This document shows, piece after piece, positions 16,940-24,321 of a DNA stretch of 64,000 nt. A program made the position numbers and the translations under genes. Each line of letters starts with the position of its first letter. The first letter of the stretch is position 1. Location: contig CANLQD010000010.1 in assembly GCA_947493175.1 (NCBI GenBank), positions 1 to 64,000 of the forward strand, in the 5' to 3' direction. The notes beneath the pieces are model-generated. The model did no database searches. It had not been told where the DNA came from and saw only the letters and a list, made by a program, of their open reading frames with translations. This DNA comes from an uncultured Flavobacteriaceae bacterium (GTDB taxonomy: Bacteria; Bacteroidota; Bacteroidia; Flavobacteriales; Flavobacteriaceae).

Positions 16940-17078
16940 AGTGCACAGCACAAAATATTAATAATGGCGGGTGGAAATTCAAAAAATCGAATTTCCTACA
17001 ATTAATTACCTTTAGTACGGACGGAAAAAACTGGATGGATTTTTCCATAATTGATCATACACAAACTGTTATGCGTAA
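16940..17078 (+). repeat. attC-like site S13 (left arm degenerate)
   Basis: The right half is normal: ggatttttccataattgatcatacacaaact then GTTATGCGTAA (17068-17078). On the left, tattaataatggcgggtgg supplies the L box, but the expected arm GCAGGTAAC is not present; gcacagcac stands in its place. Confidence 0.55.
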
Positions 17079-17104
17079 TGTATGGCATAGAATATAAATA
17101 CAAT

Positions 17105-17353
17105 ATGACAAACAATCAAAGAGTGAATGTAAGTGTTAAACTCACTTTACTCATCTTGTATTCCTTATTTATAAATCACACATTGACTGCCCAAAAAAAG
17201 TTGGGAGATTCAACGCTTGTTCAAGGGCAGCTAAAATGGCCAAATGACTCTATTAAGTATTTCCCAAAAAAGGTGGTTATCAAATCTAAATATCACCCTA
17301 CATCCGCACGTTGTGCTTCATTAACAAAAAGATTAAGGGTAACTAATTTCTGA
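17105..17353 (+). pseudogene. Truncated secreted protein (remnant cassette 14)
   Basis: The first about 65 codons encode a signal peptide (LTLLILYSLFINHTLTAQ) and a short mature part. The frame then runs into catccgcac-GTTGTGC, the right end of another attC-like site. A deletion has therefore joined the front of this cassette to the right half of the next site. The family is unknown. Confidence 0.55.
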
Positions 17354-17364
17354 AAAAATAAAAT

Positions 17365-17790
17365 ATGGCAACGATCAATACCTATTTAAGCTTTATGGGG
17401 AACACTGAAAAAGCATTTAATTTTTACAAATCAGTATTTGGTGTTGAATTCGTTGGTGGCATAAGACGCTTTGGGGATATGCCCGATAATGATTTAATGT
17501 CGGAAGCCGACAAGCGAAAAGTAATGCATGTCGGTTTACCAATAGGGCCTGGGAATTTCCTTATGGGGACTGATGCACTTGAATCGATGGGACAATCGCT
17601 AACATTTGGAAATAATTATTATATATCCATAAGTCCAGAGAGTAAAGAAGAAGCTATTAAATTATTTAATGGGCTTTCATCAGGAGGAACGGTAACATCG
17701 CCCCTGAAGGATACATTTTGGGGTGCCTACTTTGGGACATTTACAGATAAATTCGGGGTGCAATGGATGGTAAATTATCTTAAACAATAA
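17365..17790 (+). CDS. VOC/PhnB-like glyoxalase-fold protein (cassette 15)
   Basis: A 141-residue protein with the PhnB-type VOC layout: INTYLSFMGNTEKAFNFYKSVFG at the start, the middle segment VMHVGLPIGPGNFLMG, and WGAYFGTFTDKFGVQWMVNY at the end. PhnB-like members often have no known reaction. The cassette ends are a perfect pair: GTTGTGCTTC (17310-17319) and GAAGCACAAC (17801-17810). Confidence 0.85.
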   Translation: MATINTYLSFMGNTEKAFNFYKSVFGVEFVGGIRRFGDMPDNDLMSEADKRKVMHVGLPIGPGNFLMGTDALESMGQSLTFGNNYYISISPESKEEAIKLFNGLSSGGTVTSPLKDTFWGAYFGTFTDKFGVQWMVNYLKQ

Positions 17791-17829
17791 ATTAAAAAAC
17801 GAAGCACAACAACGTGTCGTATGAACTGT

Positions 17830-18305
17830 ACTAACCACCACTTAATCTGACAGTTGAGGTTGATCCGGCACCTGAAAAGAACCTTTAAGCTCATTATGAT
17901 CAATCATCTTTTAATTCTCTTGCTATCAGTTGAGCATCTATCTTATCGGTCTTGGTATGTTTCTCCCTACCCTTTCAATGAATATAGGCCAGATTGACCA
18001 CCAAAGAGCGCCGACCATAACTCTCAAGGGAGCGATGGGCAGAACAACCGCAGCCACCTGCTTCGTAAGCAGTAGATTCGCGGTAACCTGAAAAGGGTTG
18101 ACAGATAGTCAGGTAGTTGAAGGGGGTCTGGGTGCATCGAAAAAGATTTGCCCGAAAACAAATCAGTAACGCAATATACTTTCCAACTTCTTTTGTGAAT
18201 GTCGATTCCAATGTATAAATTGAGGCGAGCAGTTTGTTAAGATTTCATATCCTTAATTTTTTAATGAATTTTAAAGATACCATACTTACTGTTTTTTCAT
18301 CGATG
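17830..18305 (-). mobile_element. IS110/IS1111-type remnant 2 in site S15
   Basis: It is related to remnant 1. The leading ends are nearly identical (aattttaaagatac, tttttcatcgatg, tataa). It sits in the same place of an attC-like site and in the same orientation, but has decayed further. Confidence 0.6.
17915..18248 (-). pseudogene. Decayed IS110-family transposase fragment
   Basis: The minus strand still reads GIDIHKRSWKV-like sequence, then a FSGKSFSM-like piece, but with early stops and frame changes. Only the N-terminal part is recognisable. It is a homologue of the fragment at 14499-14903. Confidence 0.65.
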
Positions 18306-18370
18306 TTATAAAACATAGCTAATAAGTGCTAAATCTGTGTAATTTGCAAAAAATAATTCTATAATTCAAA

Positions 18371-19081
18371 GTGAGTATATTCTCTTACCATTTAGTTGAA
18401 ATTCCCTTTTTCAAAGCAACAACAAGAATATTCTCAAATCCAATAAAGAAAAATACAAAGGGACTAATTCATGCCGAATACATGACGGCAATGACACTTG
18501 GTTCTCCGATTTTTTCCAAATCTCGATTTTTACTGGGGCAAACAGCTATTTTTATGCAGTGGGAAAACGAAAGTGCTCTAAACAACTATCTTAAAAAGGA
18601 CAAATTAGGAAGAGTTCTGGCACAAGGATGGCATTTGCGCCTGACATTTATAAGAGTATGGGGAAATTTTAGGGGTTTTAAGATCCCTGATTTCAAAGAT
18701 GAATTAGACAATCCAAATTCTGAAGTGGTTGCTGTAACGATAGCACGTATGAAGCCTTGGGCAGTTCCTAGGTTTATACATTGGGGAAGACCAGTTGAAA
18801 AATTGGTAAGGGACCACCCAGGAACGACACTTTCATTGGCTTCGGTCAAATTTCTGAATACTGTTTCTACATTTTCCATTTGGAAATCTATAGAAGAAAT
18901 GACCAACATGGTTCATGGACATAGTAACGTTGAAAAGCCCAAAAGACATTCAAATGCTATGAAAGAAAGAGAAAGGAAGAACTTTCATTTTGAATTTACA
19001 ACACTAAGATTTAAGCCTATTGCCGAATATGGAACATGGAAAGGTAAATCGAATTACACTCAGAAAAATACAGCCGATTAA
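18371..19081 (+). CDS. Spheroidene monooxygenase-like (CrtA superfamily) protein
   Basis: A 236-residue protein with a GTG start. Features shared with the CrtA/spheroidene monooxygenase-like family are a first beta-alpha half with LLGQTAIFMQWEN, then VTIARMKPWAVPRFIHWGRPVE, and STFSIWKSIEEMTNMVHGH. The real substrate is unknown; carotenoid oxidation is only one possibility. The next gene starts directly after its stop, so they form a pair. The cassette start upstream is damaged. Confidence 0.6.
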   Translation: MSIFSYHLVEIPFFKATTRIFSNPIKKNTKGLIHAEYMTAMTLGSPIFSKSRFLLGQTAIFMQWENESALNNYLKKDKLGRVLAQGWHLRLTFIRVWGNFRGFKIPDFKDELDNPNSEVVAVTIARMKPWAVPRFIHWGRPVEKLVRDHPGTTLSLASVKFLNTVSTFSIWKSIEEMTNMVHGHSNVEKPKRHSNAMKERERKNFHFEFTTLRFKPIAEYGTWKGKSNYTQKNTAD

Positions 19082-19963
19082 ATGGGGGTTGCCAAGCCGA
19101 GACAAAACATACAAGACTGGGTAACTCAGCAATGGGTAATCACCTTCGGAAAGCGAATTGATAAAACAGATCATAAATGGTTGCTGGGTCCTTTTGGTGG
19201 CACTAATGGAATTGGAAAAGAGTTTATCCACGAATTAGCGGAGAAAGAAAAATTAGTCGTTGACGATTTGCAGAAAAACAAAGGACTGATTCAATCAATT
19301 GAGCAACTTACTATTCCCAAAGACAAATTACATCTATTATCGAAAGAGGTAATTGACTTTTATGAAAACACTTCCAATTATGATTTAAAACTAAAGGTGA
19401 AATGGAACCCATTGTTTAAGGGGTTTGGTATGCTGGTGAGACTGTTTTTCAGTAAAAGAATAAAACAGCTGAATGTTCCTATCAGCAATTCAAAAGACTC
19501 CTCCGATTTAACAAGTGAAATTATTCAGTTTTTAGATCCAGACACACATGAGGTTAAAAGAACGCTCTGGTTAAGAACGTTCAAATCGACTGGACAAATT
19601 GTTTATTCAGGTATCTACGGTATTTGCCAACTTCCGTCTGGAAAGAACTGCATCAAAGCAGTTTTTCCTCTTCCTAACGGGAACGCAACAGTAATTTTAT
19701 TACCCAAAATCGGGGAAAACGGTGAACTCATACTAGATTCTTCCGGGAGAGGAATTGGAGATAGTGGTTTTTACTTTTTATTGGAGGATTTAAAAGGTAA
19801 GTTTTGGACAAAGTTTATCAAATCTTTCAAAGACAAATTGGTTGTAGAAAGCAAGAATGGAAAAATCGCTGCACAACAAACCTTATTTTTATGGAATATG
19901 AAGGTCTTAAAATTTGATTATAAAATAGAGAAACTACACACAACAGAACCTAAACAGCATTAA
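19082..19963 (+). CDS. Hypothetical protein coupled to the CrtA-like gene
   Basis: A 293-residue soluble protein I do not recognise. The middle contains a basic hydrophobic stretch (KGFGMLVRLFFSKRIKQ); the C-terminal half has many beta strands (TLWLRTFKSTGQIVYSGIYG, NATVILLPKIGENGEL). It follows the preceding gene without a gap, so the two are probably co-translated. The C-terminus (HTTEPKQH) is read from the attC arm. Confidence 0.65.
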   Translation: MGVAKPRQNIQDWVTQQWVITFGKRIDKTDHKWLLGPFGGTNGIGKEFIHELAEKEKLVVDDLQKNKGLIQSIEQLTIPKDKLHLLSKEVIDFYENTSNYDLKLKVKWNPLFKGFGMLVRLFFSKRIKQLNVPISNSKDSSDLTSEIIQFLDPDTHEVKRTLWLRTFKSTGQIVYSGIYGICQLPSGKNCIKAVFPLPNGNATVILLPKIGENGELILDSSGRGIGDSGFYFLLEDLKGKFWTKFIKSFKDKLVVESKNGKIAAQQTLFLWNMKVLKFDYKIEKLHTTEPKQH

Positions 19964-19990
19964 AACACAGTTTAGCCAAAACGTTACCTG
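19934..19990 (+). repeat. attC-like site S16 (minimal, about 57 bp)
   Basis: The left arm CTACACACAAC (19934-19944) is followed by CCTAAAC, a 14-base loop, GTTTAG (19970-19975), ccaaaac, and GTTACCTG (19983-19990). This compact form has the size and layout of short classical attC sites. The partner start of its cassette has been lost. Confidence 0.75.
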
Positions 19991-20003
19991 CAAGCAGAAG
20001 ATA

Positions 20004-20375
20004 ATGAATCCAGAAGAATTTATTAAATTATATGAAACAGCTTTGGGAACCCAGGATTGGAAAGTAGTTGAGCCTTTGGTTTCTAAAAATGTAAGTGTTA
20101 CATTTTCTAACGGAACAACCCATATTGGAAAAGAAAATGTTCAAAAAGCATTTGAGAAAAATTTTCGTTTAATTAAGAATGAAAAATATGCTATTGAACA
20201 TATTAAATGGTTAGCAAAGGATAAAAAGTATGCGGTCTATATGTTCGAATTTAATTGGACCGGAATCATTGATGGAAAACATGTTTCCGGAAATGGAATT
20301 GGAACTTCCGTTTTGATAAAAGAGGATGTTAGATGGAAGTTATTGACTGAGCATTTGGGGAAAAAACCAAAATGA
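20004..20375 (+). CDS. NTF2/SnoaL-like protein (cassette 17)
   Basis: A 123-residue alpha+beta barrel protein of the DUF4440/SnoaL-like type. It has an N-terminal helix (FIKLYETALGTQDWKVVEPLVS), a FSNGTTHIGKENVQKAFEKNF segment and a C-terminal sheet. Reaction unknown. It is alone in its cassette, bounded by GTTACCTG and CAGGTAAC. Confidence 0.8.
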   Translation: MNPEEFIKLYETALGTQDWKVVEPLVSKNVSVTFSNGTTHIGKENVQKAFEKNFRLIKNEKYAIEHIKWLAKDKKYAVYMFEFNWTGIIDGKHVSGNGIGTSVLIKEDVRWKLLTEHLGKKPK

Positions 20376-20391
20376 CCTTGAATAGAAAAAT

Positions 20392-20548
20392 CAGGTAACA
20401 GAAATTCGTAAATTTTTTGCCCCGAAGCTTCGGGGTTGCTCGGGACAGGAAAAGTAGGTCAAAAGAAAAAGATTTCATTATGTGCATGACGGAAAGCAAA
20501 GGCTAGTCTGTTCCCGTGCTGTACAGAGCCGAAACCGTTACCCACAAG
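20392..20548 (+). repeat. attC-like site S17
   Basis: The left arm CAGGTAAC (20392-20399) is a perfect complement of 19983-19990. The interior carries the perfect palindrome CCCCGAAGCTTCGGGG (20420-20435) and a GGGACAG/CTGTTCCC stem. It ends agccgaaacc then GTTACCCACAAG from 20537. Confidence 0.75.
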
Positions 20549-20559
20549 CTGAACAAACA

Positions 20560-21138
20560 ATGTTTATTCATCCCAACAATAATTTTAAAAATGACTTTGA
20601 GTCTAATTTCAAAAAAGAAATTAACGCACTCAAAAGCATTGGGGTTTTTAAAAATTATAGTAAAAATGAAATTGTTTTACGTGAGGGCGACTCAAGTGAT
20701 TTTATCTTCTTTGTTATTAACGGAGCTTTTAGAGGACTAAGAGAAATTGATGCTAAAGAAGTGACAATCGGGTTCTCTTTTGAAGGCGATATCGATTGCT
20801 GCCCTTTATCATACATACAAGATATACCAAGTCTTGATACAATAGAATCTTTGTGTGAAAGTACCATTCTTAAAGTTTACAAAAAAGACATCCAAACCAA
20901 ACTGCCCAAAAGTCTAAAATTGGAAGAGTTTACCAGTTATATGTTAAGTACGTACATAGAAACTTTGGTCGGACGATTTATGGAATTCAAGGCATTTACT
21001 GCTGAAGAATGCTATATAAGGTTGCTTAATCGACACCCCAGGCATCTAGATCTAGTGCCTCATATGTATATCGCTTCGTATTTGGGAATAACTAAAGAGC
21101 GACTCAGTAGGATTAGAAAAAAACTTCAATTGACCTAA
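20560..21138 (+). CDS. Crp/Fnr-family regulator (cassette 18)
   Basis: 193 residues from the ATG at 20560; the frame is open further up but that lies in the recombination site. A cyclic-nucleotide-binding-like barrel (IVLREGDSSDFIFFVINGAFRGLRE) is followed by a helical linker and a C-terminal HTH (MYIASYLGITKERLSRIRKKL). It is of the single-residue-variable type common in Bacteroidota, and ligand residues are not obvious. The next gene, a serine hydrolase, follows 63 bases later. Confidence 0.85.
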   Translation: MFIHPNNNFKNDFESNFKKEINALKSIGVFKNYSKNEIVLREGDSSDFIFFVINGAFRGLREIDAKEVTIGFSFEGDIDCCPLSYIQDIPSLDTIESLCESTILKVYKKDIQTKLPKSLKLEEFTSYMLSTYIETLVGRFMEFKAFTAEECYIRLLNRHPRHLDLVPHMYIASYLGITKERLSRIRKKLQLT

Positions 21139-21201
21139 GTCAATTCGTGGTTTTCCCATTATTCTAATTTTGCTTTGGAATAAGAAATAACTCTTTTAAC
21201 T

Positions 21202-22338
21202 ATGAAAAAATTTGCACTGCTTATTTGTGTCGTGCTTAGTTCCCTCTTTCTGAATGCGCAAAAATTTAGTAAACAAAAGAAATTGAGTCAATTAATGACC
21301 TCACATATTTTATGCGAGGGCAAGAAACCTGTATGCAGTTTTTTACTCTATCTGAAAAACTCGGAAAAAGGATTTGTCTTTAATAAGGGAGTCGGAGTAA
21401 TTGGAAGAAATGAAACACCGGTAGATGCTTCCTATCAATACAATGTAGCCAGTATTACAAAAACCCTCGTGTCTACTATTATTCTTCAATTAAACGAAGA
21501 GGGCAAACTAGACATAGAAAATCCAATAAAAAAATATCTAGAGCATTTAGACTTTATTAAATATGATGTTTTACACATCTATAATAAAAAAAAGTATCAA
21601 GATGTAATTACAATAGAAATGTTACTGAATCACACTTCCGGTATAGCAGATGTCTTTACAGATGCCGAGACCAGGTTTAACATCAGTGTATTTTTTCATC
21701 CTAAAAGAAATTATACCGCTCAAAAATTTTACAAGAGGTATTTTAGATATCATCTAAATAAAAAGCCTACAAATATCCCAGGCAAAGGCTATCACTATTC
21801 CGATATAAACTATATGCTATTAGGATTCATTATTGAAGATATTGAGCAAAAACCTCTTGCAGAAGTAATCCGTGAAAGAATACTTATCCCCTTAAACTTA
21901 GAAAATACATATTTTGAATATTACGAAAAAGAGCATGGCTCAGGTAAAAGAATTGATGCTTTTATCAATAAAATAAACATAACAAAACGGGTGAACACCT
22001 CCTATGAATGGGCCGGGGGTGGAATTGTATCTACTACCGAGGAAATGGCAATATTTATAGAAGCATTATTTAATATGAAACTATTTAAAGACGAAGAAAC
22101 ACTAAAAAAAATGATTGATGTTTCAAAGACCTCACAATTTGGCAAATCCTATGGGCTTGGTATGTATAAGTGGAAATTAGGTGGTGAAACTTTTTATGGA
22201 CACGGCGGATTTTACGGATCTATATTGGCGTATTCACCAGAACACCAAATCACCATTTCTGCCAACATTGGCCAATCGTCTCCTCCATTTGATAGGGGGA
22301 AATTGATTGACAAAGTAATTCATATGGTTTTACAATAG
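21202..22338 (+). CDS. Secreted serine hydrolase, beta-lactamase family
   Basis: A 378-residue protein. The signal peptide is at residues 1-19. The catalytic motifs are S84-I-T-K87, a Tyr motif (YHYSDINYMLLG) and YGHGGFYGS as the third motif. It belongs to the class C beta-lactamase/esterase/DD-peptidase superfamily. It lies behind a Crp/Fnr regulator, so the pair may be a regulator-target unit. No 3' cassette arm is found behind it. Confidence 0.85.
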   Translation: MKKFALLICVVLSSLFLNAQKFSKQKKLSQLMTSHILCEGKKPVCSFLLYLKNSEKGFVFNKGVGVIGRNETPVDASYQYNVASITKTLVSTIILQLNEEGKLDIENPIKKYLEHLDFIKYDVLHIYNKKKYQDVITIEMLLNHTSGIADVFTDAETRFNISVFFHPKRNYTAQKFYKRYFRYHLNKKPTNIPGKGYHYSDINYMLLGFIIEDIEQKPLAEVIRERILIPLNLENTYFEYYEKEHGSGKRIDAFINKINITKRVNTSYEWAGGGIVSTTEEMAIFIEALFNMKLFKDEETLKKMIDVSKTSQFGKSYGLGMYKWKLGGETFYGHGGFYGSILAYSPEHQITISANIGQSSPPFDRGKLIDKVIHMVLQ

Positions 22339-22688
22339 TTAAAACAGTTATTTGCACCAATGGATATAGCAATTACCGTGTCTTGACATTATCATCGGGA
22401 CCATTGAAATTGTAAAAGCCGTTTTTTTGTTCTAAAATTTAAGACAACCAACCGTAATTCCCCATCAATATGATTGAAGGCTTCACAACGAATTAATTAC
22501 TAATTGGTAATTTAAACGATGAAGGTCATACCCCCAAAATGTAGAATTATGAAAATTCCTCGTCAACATATCTATTCAAAAAGATCCAAATTAATTGAAT
22601 GTGAAGGCTTCAAAAATAGGGAGGCCTTCAGCACCAATTAGGGATCGAGTAAAATAAAAAGTATATTAAAGCTTAAAAGAAATCAGGG
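22339..22688. other. Gene-free stretch, possible lost cassette boundary
   Basis: 350 bases without a credible gene. GTTATTTGCACCA near 22347 resembles a cassette start matching the arm TGGTGCTAAC at 23541, with three extra bases. Two copies of gaaggcttca (near 22475 and 22602) and an inverted tgaaggcttca/ggccttca lie further on. There is no clear promoter or terminator. Confidence 0.4.
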
Positions 22689-23129
22689 ATGAAACTTAAA
22701 TCTGAAGCACTATTACAAATCCAAAAACCGATAGAAGAGGTTTTTGAAGGGATTGTAAACCCAATAAAGATGACTAAATATTTTATCTCGGAGAGTAGTG
22801 GGCGTTTGGAATCAGGGGGTGAAGTCATTTGGAAATTTCCTGAATTTCCAGACAAATTCCCTGTAAAAGATGTTACGATTGAAACGAATCGCTTAATATC
22901 GTTTGTTTGGGATCCAGAAACCGTTGTAAATATTGTATTAGAGGCCCTTGCTGACAAAAGTACAATGGTAAAGGTAACCGAAAACGGAAAGGAACTAAAT
23001 GATGAAAATCTAAAATGGCTTATTAGTAATACGGGAGGATGGGCAAATTTTCTTGCTTGCATGAAAGCCTATCTGGAATACGGAATACAACTTCGTAAAG
23101 GTGCCTTTGAATTTATGAGAAAAAAATAA
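22689..23129 (+). CDS. SRPBCC/AHSA1-like protein
   Basis: A 146-residue START-fold protein of the AHSA1 type (ALLQIQKPIEEVFEGIVNP at the start, the GGEVIWKFPEF strand, and GGWANFLACMKAYLEYG in the C-terminal helix). Such proteins bind hydrophobic ligands or assist other enzymes. It is followed after 29 bases by a DUF2200 gene, probably in the same cassette. Confidence 0.8.
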   Translation: MKLKSEALLQIQKPIEEVFEGIVNPIKMTKYFISESSGRLESGGEVIWKFPEFPDKFPVKDVTIETNRLISFVWDPETVVNIVLEALADKSTMVKVTENGKELNDENLKWLISNTGGWANFLACMKAYLEYGIQLRKGAFEFMRKK

Positions 23130-23158
23130 AAATGACTAGCCGATAAAAATCCAATAAA

Positions 23159-23536
23159 ATGAAAGTTACAGCCGAGAAAAATGAAAAAGTTGCAGAAATG
23201 ATATTTGGATCCATTTATCCACTTTATTTGAATCGGTTAGAGAAGAATGGAAGAACAAAAGAGGAACTTAACCAAGTAATAGAATGGTTTACTGGTTTTG
23301 ATAAAGATGAATTGCAAGCACTTATTGAAGAAAAAGTAACTTTTAGAACATTTTTTCAAAAAGCTAAAATACATCCCAACGCGCACTTGATCAAAGGAGT
23401 CGTTTGTGGTTATCGAATTGAAGAAATAGCGGATGAATTTGAATTGTATAGAACATGTAGACGTTTGGAAAAGCTAATTGATGAATTGGCAAAAGGTCGT
23501 AAAATGGAGAAAATTTTACGTAAAGAAAAAAAGTAA
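23159..23536 (+). CDS. DUF2200 family protein
   Basis: A 125-residue all-alpha protein. MIFGSIYPLYLNRLEKNGRTKEEL and the central WFTGFDKDELQ to KAKIHPNAHLIKGVVCGYRIEEI are typical of DUF2200, which has no known function. The gene stops five bases before the site arm TGGTGCTAAC. Confidence 0.85.
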   Translation: MKVTAEKNEKVAEMIFGSIYPLYLNRLEKNGRTKEELNQVIEWFTGFDKDELQALIEEKVTFRTFFQKAKIHPNAHLIKGVVCGYRIEEIADEFELYRTCRRLEKLIDELAKGRKMEKILRKEKK

Positions 23537-23540
23537 GGAC

Positions 23541-23727
23541 TGGTGCTAACAATCTGTATGATGTTCATAGCTGTGTAACGCAGCTACGCCACGTACACGA
23601 GACCATCAGACTGTCTCAAAACTTTCTGCCCCAGGAAACATATTTGAACTGCGCTATTTGAGATTTTACAAATACGGGGATCTCGGGAAGGTAAAACGAT
23701 TATTGAGACAGACTGCCGTTGTGCAAT
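23541..23727 (+). repeat. attC-like site S18 (short) with inserted element
   Basis: The left arm is TGGTGCTAAC (23541-23550). The short stems are GTATG/CGTAC and TAGCTG/CAGCTA. The right part cgtacacgagacc is followed by a 99-bp insertion and then GTTGTGCAATATG from 23718. Without the insertion the site is about 75 bp. Confidence 0.75.
23617..23715. mobile_element. 99-bp element with IS1182-type ends
   Basis: It is bounded by CAGACTGTCTCAAAA (23617-23631) and an inverse end TTGAGACAGACTG (23703-23715). It is flanked by CCAT on the left and CCGT on the right, a diverged copy of the CCGT duplication at the full IS1182. The interior is not similar to that IS. It behaves like a MITE mobilised by the same transposase. 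Confidence 0.75.
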
Positions 23728-23747
23728 ATGACAGAAAAATTGCTAAA

Positions 23748-24215
23748 ATGACCATCGGTGAACAATTGGCGAACCAACTTCGAGAAGTAATTCTGAATGG
23801 AACTTGGATTGCGAATACAAATTTTAAAGACCAACTAGAAAATTTGGATTGGAAAGTTGCCACAAGAAAATTTCAATCTTTGAATACAATCTCAATTTTA
23901 GCTCAACATATCCATTATTATATTGACGGAATTAAAAATGTATTTACAAATGGAACACTTGAAATTAGGGATAAATATAGTTTTGACTTTCCGCCCATTG
24001 AATCGCAAACCGAATGGGAGACATTTCAAATTAAATTTTGGAACGATACGGAAACGCTTGCCCGACTAATAGAAAAAATGACAGATGAGCAACTTAATCA
24101 AAATTTTGTTGACGAAAAATACGGAAGTTATCTACGAAATATTGACGGAATGATAGAACACAGTTACTATCATTTAGGACAAGTCGTATTGATTAAAAAA
24201 ATGATCGATTATTAA
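23748..24215 (+). CDS. DinB-like (DUF1572) protein (cassette 19)
   Basis: 155 residues from the ATG at 23748; the frame is open upstream through the inserted element but that is not genuine coding. It is a four-helix DinB fold with metal-binding histidines (LAQHIHYYIDG and MIEHSYYHLGQVVLIKKM). Family members act as thiol-dependent or unknown metalloenzymes. It is the sole gene of its cassette. Confidence 0.8.
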   Translation: MTIGEQLANQLREVILNGTWIANTNFKDQLENLDWKVATRKFQSLNTISILAQHIHYYIDGIKNVFTNGTLEIRDKYSFDFPPIESQTEWETFQIKFWNDTETLARLIEKMTDEQLNQNFVDEKYGSYLRNIDGMIEHSYYHLGQVVLIKKMIDY

Positions 24216-24217
24216 AA

Positions 24218-24310
24218 TACTGCATACAAAAATGGCTACGGTTCATAACCGCTAAATGATGCTTGTGTACCATTTCGTAATGAAACCATCGCCAACACCT
24301 TTATGTCCTA
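24218..24310 (+). repeat. Degenerate attC-like site S19
   Basis: The left arm TGCATACAAA has lost the C of AAC. The L box ggctacggttcataacc and the right side catcgccaacacc-TTTATG retain the layout, but GTT is mutated. The site is probably no longer recombinogenic. Confidence 0.5.
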
Positions 24311-24321
24311 TTATCAGCAAA

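Larger units (their letters stand above)
17801..18330 (+). repeat. attC-like site S15, interrupted by IS110-type remnant 2
   Basis: The left arm GAAGCACAAC (17801-17810) is a perfect complement of 17310-17319. After the remnant, an L-box-like gttataaaacatagc follows. A clear right end is missing; tctgtgtaatttgc near 18338 may be what is left of the next cassette's start. Confidence 0.5.

Noticed and set aside
20560..21138. Cassette Crp/Fnr regulator as the master of the AATGA-N6-TCATT regulon
   Set aside because: It lies in a mobile cassette, and nothing links it to the operators 11 kb and more away; the true regulator is probably elsewhere.
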